Assembly (NCBI GenBank): GCA_012934845.2
Contig: WNNJ02001667.1
Span: 62,001 to 126,000 of the forward strand
Direction: 5' to 3'
Length of the DNA stretch: 64,000 nucleotides
From: Pomphorhynchus laevis
Taxonomy: Eukaryota; Acanthocephala; Palaeacanthocephala; Echinorhynchida; Pomphorhynchidae
Below the pieces are notes generated by a model. The model was given only the letters and a program-made list of their open reading frames with translations. It searched no databases and was not told the origin of the DNA. Every line of letters begins with the position of its first letter. Positions within the stretch are counted from its first letter, which is position 1. Of this stretch, positions 11,270 through 23,340 are shown piece by piece. The position numbers and the translations under genes are program-made.

Positions 11270-11735
11270 TTATTTTAGTTCGTTTGCATGAAGTAAAGCG
11301 AACAAGGAAGTTTTGAAGTGTTTAATCGACGTCAATGATTTTGTGTCACGAGGAAGTTTGTTCCAAAGGCGTGGTGCAGCGATGGTGAACGCACGATATC
11401 CGTGATTACCGTTGTGACGGAGGACGAAAAGCGAGTAGGAGCGATGACTTCGTAGGGAGAGACCAGTCGTCATATAGGATGCGCTATCAGGAAGATATGG
11501 ATAAGGAGGGTTGTGCCGGAATTTGATTTACCATGCAAGTGTGAGAATTTGAGAGGTTATGCGGCTTGGAATGTCGAGCCAGTTAAGGATGCGGAGGGTG
11601 TTGGAGATGTGATCGTACTTGCGAAGGCGGAAGATGACTCTAGCAGCCGTGTGCAGAATCCTTTGTAGATAGTGAAATTGATATGCTGGACAGTTTACGA
11701 GAAGACCTAAGCAATATTCTAGACGAGGCTAGAAT
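11270..11735 (-). pseudogene. L2-like LINE (type E) RT C-terminal fragment, copy 1
   Basis: The frame reads AARVIFRLRKYDHISN, LNWLDIPSRI, AFTIAAPRLWNKLPRD and FKTSLFALLH before a TAA at 11272-11270. These are the thumb and tail boxes of L2-type RTs. In this copy a TAA at 11530-11528 interrupts the frame, where copy 2 (60474-60472) has CAA. The break therefore probably arose after the duplication, or copy 2 keeps the older state. The rest of the RT is missing. Confidence 0.7.
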
Positions 11736-12101
11736 ATAATCCTTGAACATAAATATAAACGTATGAAATTAAAGAAGCATTTATCAATAAATTTAAAAAA
11801 TTATTTAAATCAATAAATGTTAGTGTAGCTGAAGTAATACGATCGCAAATGACTTTTTAAAAAGCGGATGCAGGTGTCGTAGAAAACTGCTCAAACGAGC
11901 AGCAAACGATCGAATTCTCAATGAAACAATTATATTTCACCTGGAATAATACGAGAAAATAAACAGTTATTCGTTTTAATTGAAGTTTATATTTATAAAC
12001 GCCAACTGTTGTCTTTTTGTTCAACTGTTGTGATAAAATAATAATATATATATACGTTTGAGCTAAGAACCAACGATCGCCTACGTGGTCACAACTGCAT
12101 G

Positions 12102-12260
12102 CTAAAGAGAAAACGAACCTGCAATAAACGAATTTCAACAATCCATGATAGAATTGTACCTATCTGGAATGGTCTACCTGCTGTGACGATAAATGGTAAC
12201 CAGTGGAGTTTTAAAAGATGGTTGCGAAATTACCTCAGGATGCGTTGTCGTCATGACTGA
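12102..12260 (+). pseudogene. CR1-like RT tail scrap, copy 1
   Basis: One open frame of 52 codons reads DRIVPIWNGLPAVT then SFKRWLRNYLRM and ends at TGA 12258-12260. This is the C-terminal box of CR1/Jockey RTs. A short A/T-rich 3' UTR follows to about 12370. Repeated in the duplicate at 61046. Confidence 0.6.
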
Positions 12261-13095
12261 ATGACACATTATTTCGTCTATTTATTTAATTTTTAATGTT
12301 TCTCCTGTTTTCCCTGTTGTGAACCAACATGTTCGAGCTGTTCAAGCTCTTTTTGTTGTCGAAAATATAATAATATATATTATGAAGACTGTGTAATAAT
12401 TAATATCGCTATATTCAAATGCTAAGGTTAAAATCCATTATAGATGAAATTATGTAAACATTTTAAAAATATTATTTTAATTAAGTTTGAAAAGTTCAAT
12501 AACTTTAACTTAATCAAGATTTCTTAATAAAAACCTTATTAAATAATTGATAAATAAAAAACTTTTATTTATATTATTAGTATTTATTTTACAAACATTT
12601 AGAAATCGATTATGCGATTTATAAATCGATCATGTGGCAAATTATCATAACCTTCCGTCTTTTATAACCACATTTCATGTGGTCATCCTGTAATGTTAGT
12701 CAAATTTATTTGCAAAGTTTAGGATCAATATTTATCAATATTTTGTATAACAAATAAATGTATTATAATATATGTGTATAGACATTAATTCATAATTATA
12801 ACAATGACTTAAATATATGATTACCTGAGAAATGAAATTGGAGTCCATACTACACAAAAGGGAAATAGCCTATTTTTACTATCAACAACGCATCTTTCCA
12901 TTGTAAATCTATAATAAAAACCTTATTAAAATATTATTTAACTATTATTTTAATTAAGTATGGGTTATTTAATAATCTGAAGTTAATGAAGGCTTGAGTA
13001 TTAAATAACTTATTGATTAATTGATAAATAAAAATTATTTAATTTTAATTAAAATAAAATCTAACGTAATTCAAATCGTAGTCTTCAGAGGTTTC
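12261..13095. other. AT-rich spacer with LINE 3' UTR at its start
   Basis: The first about 110 bp look like the 3' UTR of the preceding LINE tail. The rest is A/T-rich and has no recognised signal. Present in both duplication copies. Confidence 0.5.
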
Positions 13096-13099
13096 TAAA

Positions 13100-13430
13100 T
13101 AGGAGGCTGCGTTTTCGCTCTGCACTGCGGTGCGGATCCGTTGAATTAGCCAAGTTCAAAGCGTGCTCTTTTCCGTTTTCCGCGACAGTCGTTTTCAGAT
13201 TGCAGCGAAGAGCGACCGTGCGCTCGTGGTTCCGTTCAGTGTCTAGACGGCGAAAGGCACGAAATGGAAAATGTTAGCATCCAGGTCTCTGTACTTGAAG
13301 CGCCTTCCGTCTTCTGCGTGGCGAGCGACAGAGCCACCGGAAGACACAGCATGGGCTAAATGGCTGACCGCAAAGATATTTGTACAACTGAAGGCCCATA
13401 CCATATTTTGGCCGCTTTCACAACATAATA
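13100..13430. repeat. Dispersed GC-richer repeat block
   Basis: A stretch clearly richer in G+C than its surroundings. Part of it (about 13108-13185) resembles 23705-23795, sharing GTTGAATNAGCCA and GTTTTCCGC, and more weakly 23400-23480. It directly abuts the 3' end of L2-B. The frames in it show no known motif. It may be a leader or promoter piece of some retroelement. Confidence 0.35.
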
Positions 13431-13510
13431 ATTTATTTAATGTGGCAAATGCGTAACAGCTGAACGCTTACAAGTCCACTAAGGCGAAAATCAACGATAA
13501 GAAGACGAAT

Positions 13511-14785
13511 TTAAACATGACAATAAATGGTAGGCAAATCGAGAGAAGCAAGATCGTAGGATTTAGGATCAAAACGACGAAGAAGGAGGAGAACTCGGAA
13601 GGCTGCGTTGATGATGAGTTGTAGTGGAAAAAGAGTGGATTTAGGTGAGTCGGAAAATAGACTAAGACAGTAATCAAGTCTTGAGAAAATGAGAGAAGAT
13701 ATGAAAGTCATACAAGAAGGGAAATCGATCAATCTACGAATTCGACGGAGGTTGCAGAGTATCAAGGTAGATGAGCGTACTTTATCTCTAACGAAAGGTT
13801 TAAGTGAAAGTCTGTTGTCGAAATGGAAGCCTATGAAAACTAGATTATCAACGATGGGAAGAATTGTAGAATTTAATGATACGGATGGAGGTTCGAAGAC
13901 GAGGCGTCGAGGTAGGATCCACATAACTTTGGATTTATCAGGATTCAGAGAAAGGCGAAGAGAAGAAAGATGATTGGAAATTGAGACAAGACAGTCGAAA
14001 GCAGAAACACTAAGATCGTGAATACGATATGCAGGTGCGTGAGCATAGATGAGAATGCCATCAGCATATTGCATAGTATGAAAATTAAATGCATGAGAGA
14101 TAGAAGACAAATCACCGAGAAGAAGAGAAAAAAGCAAAAGGCCTAGTACGGAGCCTTGTGTAAGACCGGACGGGATGGAAGAAAGATGGGAAACAGAAGA
14201 GTTAGAACAAACGCGAAAAGTACGGTTTGATCGATATGAAGAAAACCAAGCCACAATGTGTAAAGAGAAGCCATAATCATGACAAAGACGATGGAGATAA
14301 ATCGAGTGATCGACTATGTAGAAAGCAGATGATAGATCAAGAAAACTATGACTACATAATTTTTGATCGCGCGAGATGAGTAAGTCGTTATAAACGTTAA
14401 TACAGGCAATTTTAGTGGAGTGATTAGAGCGAAAAGCAGCTTGGAAGGGAGGGAACAAGTTGGATGAAAATAAATATGCATTAACTTGCTCGAGAACGAG
14501 ACGCTCAAGGAGTTTAGTGAGGGTTGGAAGAAGTGAGATAGGAATGTACGAAGATGGTAGTGAAGGGTCGAGAGATTGCTTTTTGAGGAGAGGGCGAACA
14601 GTGGCGAATTTCCAGTTGCATGGAAATATGCGGTTGCGGATAGACAAGTTGAACAAAGTGGTTAGGAAGGGTGAGTTATATAAGCCGATTTTTTTAAACA
14701 AGTGGTTGGGAATTGCGTCAGAAGGAGAGGTTTTATTAGGTAATGACAGGAAGTATTTAAAGAGATGAGAGGATACAAGGGACAT
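13511..14785 (-). pseudogene. Reverse transcriptase of L2-B1, catalytically dead
   Basis: A 424-residue open frame related to the L2-A RT. It has LPNKTSPSD, TLTKLLERLV, FRSNHST, motif A LDLSSAFYIVDH, motif B LTQGSVLGLLLFS and motif C YADG. The second catalytic Asp of YADD is replaced by Gly, and motif A has Tyr at an uncommon place, so no polymerase activity is expected. Copy B2 has the same YADG, so the loss predates the duplication. Copy B1 has LTQGS where B2 has the normal LPQGS. The frame stops early at IYCHV because the C-terminal region is deleted. Confidence 0.8.
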
Positions 14786-14888
14786 ATGGGTAGAACGGAA
14801 ATTAAATTGGATAGCTTGGATTGCGGATAAGAGGAATATTCATCAGGATTTATGTTGCAAGGGGTATATAATCGTGAAAGAATTGAGT

Positions 14889-15912
14889 TTAAGATTTTTC
14901 AATGAGATTTAGAGTTGGAAGAGGACTCGAGTTGATTTCGCCAATAGAGAGTACATTTAGTTCGCATAAGAATGAGATGGGAACGGGGAGAGAAAGATAT
15001 GAAGCACGGAGATTTGGAGTGACTGAGGATGGAGAACGTTTAAGAAAGGGGTTAAACACACGAAAAGAGTGACGTAGCCTAGGCTTAGAAAGACTACAGT
15101 CTGAATCGAACCAGGGAGCATGGCGTGACCGTTGAAAACGTCGTGGTAGTATAGGCGGAAAGTTATTATGGATGTTTGTAAGTTCAGAATCAAACAGAAT
15201 GAAGAGATCATCTGGAGAGATAGTTAAGTGGAAGTGAAAATAGTGAAGAATTGAGTAAGGCTGTGAGAGAATAGGGATATCGAGAAGTTTCCAGGGTCGA
15301 CTTAGTGTGGATAATAGTGGAGGCGGAGAAGGAGGATGGGGACGAGTAAGAGTGATAAGGAAATGATCGGACAAACCAGGATCAGTAATTGACAAGAAGG
15401 TGTAGTCATTGAAGCAGTTAGGGACAGCAATGATGTCGAGAGCACTGCCGAGAATATGAGTTGGGCTTGTTGAAAGTAATTTATAGTTAAAATCAGAAAA
15501 AGATTAGTTAAAGTGATAGAGTCAGAGTCAGACGGGCGATTAAGACGAATGTTAAAGTCACTGAGAACAAAAGAAGGAGTATAAGACAATGAACAGTGAG
15601 ACATGATAGAATGGTATACAATCCCAAGTTCCAGTGGGAAAGGAGTTGATAATTTTTATACGAGTAATTCGAACGAAGTGTAACGGATGTTAACGTTAAT
15701 TTTACGTAGAGATATTGAGTGACGAGCGATGGCAACAATACCGCCATGTTAGAAGCAGTAGATGTTTGAGAGACAATTGGACGAGCTGATTCAACTAGAG
15801 AACGACCAGAGCGACATAGACGACAAATAGCAAGATCGTAGGAGTCAGAGTGCCAGGATTCGGTAATGCAGAGAATATCGATAGATAATTGAGCGAAAAT
15901 ATCAAGGAGCAT
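14889..15912 (-). pseudogene. AP endonuclease region of L2-B1
   Basis: Endonuclease motifs are spread over several frames: DILCITESWHSDSYD near 15860, GGIVAIA near 15740, LSDFNIRLN near 15550 and DPGLSDHFLI near 15380, followed by the linker to RT (HAPWFDSDC). These are the metal and substrate residues of LINE AP-type endonucleases (E, D-x-N, S-D-H). Several frame changes and stops are present. Confidence 0.65.
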
Positions 15913-15952
15913 ATTAACTTTATGAAGAATGTATGCTCAGGAGCGAGATCGA

Positions 15953-17110
15953 CTAACAAAGAAGACAAGGGAGAGAGATGGACGCCATCGAATTTTTGGC
16001 CTTGTGTACAACGTGAAAATGTCCGTTGATTTGATGAATTGATAATGATGATTCGCCGTTTGTTTCACGTCGATGTTTCTCAATGCGAGCTAAATTGAGC
16101 TGTACAATATCAGAATTGGAGCAGTCAGGAAAGATGCGACAATTACACGAAGTGGTAAGAAGTTTAAAACGTTGAGAAAGTACCAAGGATGCATGTGAAC
16201 TATGTCGGAAAATGATTTTTGGAGTGGAGGACTGATATTATTGAATTTAATAGAATTGTTTAAACGGATAAAAGACACATGAGCGATATTATTGAAAAGG
16301 GATGGATTATCATCAGCAAGAATTGTTGAGAGGATAGACATTAAAGCAGATACATCATCATAGTGGACGTTGAAGAGAAGCAGATTTGTGAAGCTTTAAG
16401 TTAGATATGATAATGCATCGATCGCGCGAAGGAAAACGATTACGTGGAAGTGGTGGACGGACAGACCTGGTAGGAGTAGAGGCAGAAGAGCAGGTAAACT
16501 TGGGAATGACAGAGGTGCTAAGTGAAGATTTAAGATAGCTTGGAACATGTGTGACAGGAGTGAAGTGTTGAATAGGTTGATCGGAGATGTTACTGGGGAT
16601 GATTTTTACGGAAGGATGTAAATTATTGAGGAGTGATACGTTTGGAGCATGTGTGACAGGAGTGGATTGTTAAATCGGTTGATCGGAGATGTTATAAAGG
16701 ATGATTTTGACGGAAGGCTGTAAATTATTGAGAAGTGATACGGTGGAGGCATTGTAAGGAGTACGTGAAGAGAAGAAAAAGGTATGAGATGTATTTAAAT
16801 GTGGGGAGGAATAGGAAAAATGAGGTACGAGATGAAGATCTTTACTGTTTGCATTGTTAGGAAGATTAAGATTAAGGGTAATTTTATCCGTAGTTAAACG
16901 AGGAGTGTGTGTTGGAAAAGTTTCAAGAACGGGATTATACGATGCGAAGTCAGGTGTTGATGCGAGAGAAACGTCGAAAAAAGAATCAGTCTGAGTGGTG
17001 GTGTTTGAGACAGATGTGGATGAGCAGGATAGATTTGAAAGTTTTACTGAAGAACAAAAACTACACGTAAATTGTTTACTTTGATAAACCAAGCTGTCGG
17101 ATATTTTCAC
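15953..17110 (-). pseudogene. ORF1-like and leader region of L2-B1
   Basis: A minus frame opens at 17110 with a small Cys pair (FTCSFC) and continues as a Ser/Thr/Asn-rich protein containing a 34-residue repeat (see 16539-16742). Nearer the endonuclease, the HRRETNGESSLSI box at about 16050 recurs at 26.7 kb (HRREVNGESSLII) in an unrelated insertion, so it is a conserved part of this L2 lineage. No RNA-binding domain could be named. Broken. Confidence 0.45.
16539..16742. repeat. 102-bp tandem repeat (2 units) coding a 34-residue repeat
   Basis: Units 16539-16640 and 16641-16742 are about 85-90% identical. The period is divisible by three. On the minus strand each unit codes VSLLNNL-PSVKII, then NISDQPI, then TPVTH, so the repeat lies in coding sequence of the L2-B ORF1-like protein. 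Unit 2 has an in-frame stop. Confidence 0.75.
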
Positions 17111-17224
17111 TCGAACAAGGGTCCAGGCGTCAAGTCTTTACAATCGCATCCAACTTCCAAGACTGCATATGGAAGCAATGTAGCGCCATCTGGTCGTTTT
17201 TCGTTATCTCACATTAGATCGGTA

Positions 17225-17535
17225 GGCTCTAACCTTGACGGCAATCCGGAAGCTTAAAAGACATCCTCATGAGCTGATAAAATGCTATAGGACGTGATTG
17301 CCAAACCTTTGATCTGCGCAATTTAGTACATGCGAGCTGTCTCTCTCGATTGCTTGATCGCAAGAGCATTTGAAAGAATGGCTGTGGTGTACGCCCAGAC
17401 CACTGTGAACCAATGGCCAGCAGCCGCACGCGTGTCTCCGGAGTTCGGGATCCATCCAGTAAGCGTTTGCAGTGCATTTTGTAGAGTTTATTCGTCCATT
17501 GTTTCTGAAGTTTATGGTCCAAGTCATGATACTTA
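17225..17535 (-). pseudogene. YLDD-type RT element, C-terminal fragment
   Basis: Two overlapping frames give QKQWTNKLY, TRVRLLAIGSQWSG and a Cys-rich HSFKCSCDQAI...HVLNC. This is the region between the RT thumb and the C-terminal nuclease in the RT family also seen at 23.8-25.9 kb. Part of it is deleted. It lies directly 5' of the L2-B copy and next to a gypsy relic. Confidence 0.5.
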
Positions 17536-17579
17536 ACTTATTGAAAACATATGAACCTTACTGTAATTGTATTCCAGAT

Positions 17580-18810
17580 ATTTGAGTAAAGCCTGTCAAA
17601 TTTCGGTTCTAATTCGTGGTACAATTTACTCAAATATTGTTAAGATGGATAAGCTGCTTAAACCGAGTGTCCTAGAACTTATCCCTGACAATTCTAATGC
17701 TGAGCGCATGTGGTGACATTGGTTGCAACGTTTCAACGCTTTTATATGCTCAATAGAGGATATCTCAAATATGAACAAATTCAACCTGCGTTTGAATCAT
17801 GTATCAACTGATGTTTTTGATCTATTTTGTGAAAAGAATACCTACGATGATGCAATCAAGATTCTATCTACAACATTTACAAATCAAAAGACAGATCTCT
17901 TTATGCGTCATCAATTAAGCAACATGCGACAAACTCCTGGTCAAATCGTCAATCAATTAATTCGCCAACTTGAATCAAAGGGTCGCGAATGTATCTTCGA
18001 TGCTGTATCAGTCGAACTTCACAGAGATATATTTCTGCGTGATACATTCGTCGCTGTTTTATCGAACCAAGCGATCCGTCAACGCATTCTCGGAAATGCT
18101 ATCAGTGAAAAGGATCAAGCATATAAACTCGCTCGACTTCTCGAGAGAGTTCAAACCGAGGCGAACTCATTCCCTTTAACTACAGACAAATCTGACCAAC
18201 CTATATTCAACGAACTATCTTCAACTAGTGCGAAAAGAGCAACACATTACAAGATAATACGGATCCCTCGATTTGTAATGCTTCACGTCGCCAAGTGTAT
18301 TACTTTTGTGGGAATCAAAAGCATTTAAGATCACGATGCCCTGCTAGAAACACCGTTTGCCATTCTTGTGGTAAGCTAGGTCATTATGCCAAAGTTTGTA
18401 GATCAAAAACATAAAGAATCGAGCATTCTAGGTGCTGTAATCGGTGGTACTGGTAAAAATGATCAACTTTTCACGAATACTTATAATACTGCTTTGATTC
18501 AAGCGGTCATCAATGGTTACACTGTTATTAAAGCAGAGAATTGTAGTAGACTATTCTGCAACTATCAACAAATTCACTCAATTGGACGCCTTCCCTTTGC
18601 CATGGATAGATGATTTTATTGACAACTATCACGATATAAAATGTTCAGCACTATCGACTTGAAAACTTTTTTTTCCAAATTCCATTTTGAGTTGATGAGA
18701 CACATATTACATCTTCCAAGCTGACGGAAAGCTATACGAATTAAAACGTATTCCCTTTGGCCTCACCAATGTGGTTGCAGCATTCCAGCGAATAATGACT
18801 CCAATATGCA
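17580..18810 (+). mobile_element. Ty3/gypsy (Mag-like) relic: gag, zinc knuckles, pol scraps
   Basis: Gag starts at about 17645 (MDKLLKP) and runs to about 18250. Two CCHC-type knuckles follow at about 18290-18400 ([11 protein letters not shown] and [14 protein letters not shown]). Scraps of protease and RT lie at about 18460-18810. Most of pol is lost, and at least half a dozen breaks are visible. LTRs could not be delimited. An old fossil. Confidence 0.75.
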
Positions 18811-18849
18811 TTCAAAGCGTAGATTAGTGAAAGGAGTAGCATTGTGTTA

Positions 18850-21800
18850 AAATATTTTAAGGCTTCACAAAAACTTTTTTATCAAAGGGGGCATTTACAA
18901 AGAAGTTATGAATTTACAGTTTCTCCTCAAATGCTTCCCAAAACACCAACGAGAGGTGACACTTGAATAGGTATATTGATTGCGAAATGGAATATTATTG
19001 ATTCTATATGTTAGCATATTAGTATTTGCAAGTCTATCTATTTTAAGAAATTTTATGGCTTCAGTCTTTGATGTATTTACGATCAGCCTATTCAATCGCA
19101 TTTATTAAAATGATTTAACACTATTGATGAGAACCATTTATATGTGTGTTAGAGTTGCAATTCCACGATAAGCATTTGTATATGCATAAGAGCCATCTCA
19201 ATTTCATCGAAGGATAAAGCTAGATCCAGCTCAATATTTGATAATAATGTAATCAGGTTAAATTATTTGATAAGAGTTGAATATTATAGGATGAGAAATG
19301 CTGCAACTTTCTATTATTCATACCGTTAAAATCCTCCGAAGTACTAATTTCTATAAAGACCAATCTAAAGTGCTGATCCCAATCAGCAAGGAAATTCTAC
19401 CAACATATCCGATTTTCGTGCGACTGTAGCGGTAGATTGATCCATAATTTGAAGCAAAATAGCGAATTGATAATCACTCATAAATAACCAAGTTTGACGA
19501 GATTAAAGATGTTCAACAAACGCATTAGCGATTTCTTAATATTTATCGAGGGGCATGTCCACTGCCCGATACAAGCCGAACATGTCCCGTTCTATGCTTT
19601 GAGTTCGCGTATTTGAACAAGCGACCATGGTTGCGAAAGCCTCCTGTGCAATCCTTTATTCGAAACTACATCGTTTATTGTGTTTTAAATTTGTAAAACG
19701 ATTCCTTACTTTAATGAGAAAAACTGTTAATTTCACCATTCTTAAACCTCTTACAAGATAGATGTTTTTCTGTTAAGGCTTGACGGAGTTCCCTATCAAA
19801 CTAAGGTTTACAATGTAAACCAACTTTCGTAACTTTCCTAGGCGAGAAGCGTAAGAAAAAATCTAAACGTATCGCTTCAAATTGTTGCCATGCCGTTTCA
19901 ACACCAACCACAAGAGGATTCAGCCAACATATACCGGAAAGACACATACTGCCAATTGATAATTCGTCTTGAAACACTGAATAGTATTTAAAAACGATCT
20001 GTGGATTGAAAGACCTTGCGATAAGTAGGAGTGAATAGAAGGGCACAATGGTATGATGATCCTAGAGGTTCAAGGTGAGTGACGTGGTCTACAAAACATA
20101 CGGTTAAGAACAGACAAATATCTAACAAAGATCGCTGATTTTCACAGAAAAGAGTGAAGTCTCTCACATGTTGAGTGAGACTTAAAACGTTGATAGAGTC
20201 GATTAACTCTAATGAACCACTATCACATCCTACTCTGGGTGTTTAGGCTTCCCAATTTACATTATGCATATTGAGATCTCCCAAAACTAACGCATCGTGC
20301 GAAGTAGCGTACTTATGAAAATCGTTGGCAATGCAACCTACCTTAGCGTATGGGCTACGATAAATGAGACCAATGACAATCGGTTGGCGATTTGAGAGTG
20401 ATACCCTCACCCATAAAGATTCAACTCCATCATCAAATTTTACTTCGAGCAGTGTAACTACTGCGCTAAAGTGAACATACAGTATTACTTTACCTCTCTT
20501 TCTATTGCACCTGTCAGCCTGATAACAAAAGTAATAAGATAAATCGATCTCACCATCAGTAACATCAGGTTTTAATCACGACTCTGTTATTCCAACCAAC
20601 AAAGGATTATGTACTTGGGCCTGAATTCTTAATTCGTAAATTTTAGAAAGAATACGACGCGCATTCGAGTAAAGAAGCAAACAATGAAAATCTGTGGAAT
20701 TTTGTGTGATGTTTAGAGTAGGCATTTCTATACCCTTAAGTGCATACCATACGGGAGATTTGTACTCGATAAAGTTATCCAAACAATTATTACTATGATA
20801 CATTGATTTCACTAGCGAAGAAGAAACTGTGGCAGCGTGATTCAGACCGATCCCGTTGTTAGCAGGGTTCAGTGAATCCAAGTCCTCTGCCGCACAACCT
20901 GAAAATTTCGTATTGTCCGATTTGTCTCTCCGTTATTTATGCGTATATTCAAGAGTTTCGTCGCTTTACGCAGGCGTTTGCGCTCTTCAATATCAAGATC
21001 TTTTAGTATTCTGACTTGTTAGTACCAAACAAACGAAACGAATTATGGAGAATAATTTTAATTGATTGTTCATCTTTCAAAATGGATTTTAGTAGTCTAG
21101 GACGACTGCTACTATCCTCATTTTTTCTAACCACGCGAAACAGGAATTAAAACTATTTTAATCTTGGAGATAATTTCATTAGATAAATCTTTAACGACTG
21201 ATGAAAGAACAGAGCGTACCTTCGCAAAATCATCATTCAGACGATGTTAAATGTTCACAGAACAAGACTCAGATATGTTACCAAAGATGACTGCCCGAGC
21301 GCGTTAATGTAGTTTTGCAAATTTTGAAAAGGTTTGGGTGTGCTGCATCAGGAAGCACGCCTGAATCGGAAAGAATTTAATTAAATCTTCATTAATAGCT
21401 GTTAACCCACATCCACAATCAGGGTTTATCCCGTCACTGTCCTTTCTCAAACGAATAGGTAAAATATTTATTGACCTAATGATTTAGAAACTTTTTATCA
21501 ACGTTGTCGTCTTTTCTTGAGGATGCTATGGTAATTAGATCCTCGCTGAGCTCGTCATATAAGCAATGCTGGGGATAGGCAGAATCTGAATATTCCACTG
21601 ATAGTTGTTCAGATGTATTTAGGCCAATTATGATTAGTAGCAGATGGATATATTGTAGATTAATCCTCCTTATTAAGAAATCGTATGAAGGCATGTTCCC
21701 TTATAATATCACGGTTCAGAAACTCGACAGATTCTGAGGAACTTACACTTATAGCACTACGATCAGTGAACTTGGTCGTTTGTTTGTCTATAGGACACTT

Positions 21801-22150
21801 GCCTGAACATCTTGATAGTTGTTCAACATACAGCTCAGTTACAAATGTAATTTACGGGTCAGTAGTGCTTGCTACCGATACTGCAGACGTGACTGACTCT
21901 TCTGCGGTGTCTTTCGATGCATTGGAAGTCAAAGTTGGCAGTGGAGGCGGCTTACTCACTTATTAGGGTAGTAGTATGGTGTTTTCGCCAACTTTTAGAA
22001 TATCCTCATCGTATTGATCACTATTCGTCAATAGTTTTCCGACATGCGCAGCACAGCATAAGCCGCAAAGGAAAGTCCGTTTAGAGATGTTATCATCATC
22101 TGTGATTGAAATTGAGACATGAGTCCAAACTTGTAATCTTTGTTATCGTA
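18850..22150 (-). pseudogene. Degraded CR1-like LINE (ORF1, endonuclease, RT scrap)
   Basis: From 5' to 3' on the minus strand: an ORF1 with a PHD-like remnant (TFLCGLCCAAHV near 22060) and the C-terminal box NNGETNRTIRNFQVV near 20920, homologous to the ORF1 at 9303; an endonuclease (VGITES near 20580, GLIYRSPYA near 20360, LGDLNMHNVNWEA near 20270, LLDICL near 20140); and a short RT piece (NRLIVNTSKTEAIKF) at 18895-19101. Most of the RT is gone. Many stops and frame changes show this copy is much older than the CR1 at 6.3-10.9 kb. Confidence 0.65.
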
Positions 22151-22159
22151 ACCGATCTG

Positions 22160-22921
22160 TTTCTTAATATAAGTCTCGTATTAGCGGACGTGAGTTTCCG
22201 ATCAACTCTAGTTGTTTTCTTTGATTTTGACATTGGTTGAACCAAATGAACGCAATCCCGATAATTTGGTGGGTCTTGTAATTTAATATTGTTATCAGTC
22301 GTCTTCTCTTGGTTATATTTCCAAGTATGACGGAATTGATTTCACGATAAGAGTTGGCAATGATCTTTAAGTGTTTTGTGTATTTTATCTCTTTAATTTT
22401 TTTAAGTGATGCCAGTATCATAACTCCAAAAGAATATTTTATCAATATTGGCTTGCAGGTGATGGTAATCTTCTAAAATTTCAATCTTACTGTAAATATT
22501 AACATGGTCTTCATAAGCAAGACATCCACAACGTAATTACCTCATAAGAGTGTTTATGAAATCGTTGAAAAGTAAAAGGCCCAAGATATACCCTTGAGGC
22601 ACACATGAATTTATGCTACGAGATGATATCTCGTAGATATCATCTCGTAGCATAATTTATGCTACGTGGATGATATCAGATGTTGGAAATATCACCAATA
22701 ACTATTGTAAAAACTAAGTCAAGAATATACCGAAATCCGATATACGTAGGATGACAAACATGTTGGACCAACATCAAGTTGAAGAGAAGGAAACTACCGA
22801 GTTTCTTTTTAAGTCGAAGGCATGACAGCAAACTTTGACCCTCCCAATCAATATAAGGGAAATCAAAGTCAAAATTAAAAATACTAGTGTCTATAATTTT
22901 ATTTTCACCAAAATTAAACAA
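22160..22921 (-). pseudogene. CR1-like LINE: endonuclease joined to RT, relic
   Basis: The 5' part (22676-22921) is endonuclease: FDFPYIDWEGQSLL, LVQHVCHPT and ILDLVFT. The RT follows almost at once, with motif B SCVPQGYILGLLLFNDFI at about 22560-22620 and a drifted motif C (YED), then tail sequence to 22164. About 1 kb of endonuclease C-terminus and RT fingers is missing at the join, where a perfect fold-back (22613-22653) sits. Confidence 0.6.
22613..22653. repeat. Perfect 18-bp fold-back
   Basis: Arms 22613-22630 and 22636-22653 are exact reverse complements around a 5-nt loop (TCGTA). The left arm recurs imperfectly in direct orientation at about 22659-22676. The pattern fits template switching at the junction of two LINE pieces. 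Confidence 0.85.
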
Positions 22922-23049
22922 GTTATGTTCGACACAAATGTAATTCTCGATAATGTTTTTAATTAAACATCATACCACGCTGGTTTTTGCTTTTTGATCG
23001 GGTCAACAACCGTAACTGACAAATTTATCTGAATGTGTATCAGTTTATC

Positions 23050-23340
23050 TCTGATCGAGCACATGGAAATGATGATCAAATTGCCTTCTATGTGGATGTA
23101 AGTTTGACTGTTGGTTCGTCTGTAAAATTCATTGATGATTCATATTATGCCGAGGCTCTACAATTGAGTACTACCTATCTGGAAATGCTATTATTACTTT
23201 ATGTATGGTATATCGTTCGTTCGCTGTTCTTGATTTCCTATTAAATATACTCAAGTCCCATATTTTTTATCTTTAGTGATTTTAACATGCATTCGTACAA
23301 TTTTGCAGTCCTATATTTAAATATCTAATGAATATACTAA
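23050..23340 (+). pseudogene. CR1-like endonuclease scrap, opposite orientation
   Basis: Plus frames read IAFYVDVSLTVGSSVKF, LLLLYVWYRS and FSDFNMHSYNF, the GG-x-A-Y-V, VYRSP and GDFN boxes of LINE endonucleases. It points away from the endonuclease at 22676-22921, so it is a separate insertion. Confidence 0.5.

Larger units (their letters stand above)
9758..15057. repeat. Segmental duplication, copy 1 (partner 58688-64000)
   Basis: This block recurs in direct orientation about 48.93 kb downstream at roughly 99% identity. It carries the 5' part of the CR1 ORF1, an L2-E tail, a CR1 tail, an AT-rich spacer, a GC-richer repeat and the 3' half of L2-B. The left edge lies inside CR1 ORF1 near TAGAGCTAAATTG. 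The right edge is unknown because copy 2 runs off the window. Confidence 0.9.
13430..17110 (-). mobile_element. L2-like LINE copy B1
   Basis: The 3' end at about 13430 is TTATTTAATGTGGC on the plus strand, the same terminus as L2 copies A and C. Moving 5' on the minus strand come the RT, endonuclease and an ORF1-like region. Relative to copy C, about 240 bp near the RT C-terminus are missing, so the frame passes straight from IYCHV to the tail. The element carries many breaks. Its 3' half is shared with the duplicate at 62.4 kb. Confidence 0.75.

Noticed and set aside
11857-12141. 94-codon minus frame repeated identically at 60801-61085
   Set aside because: Its repetition is explained by the segmental duplication. 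No domain, and its end overlaps a LINE tail on the other strand.
13271-13456. 61-codon plus frame repeated at 62214
   Set aside because: Lies across the GC-richer repeat and the L2 3' end; no motif, and the repetition is due to the duplication.
13689-14768. Two plus-strand open frames (94 and 102 codons)
   Set aside because: They are antisense to the L2-B RT, show no motif, and exist only because the RT frame on the other strand is open.
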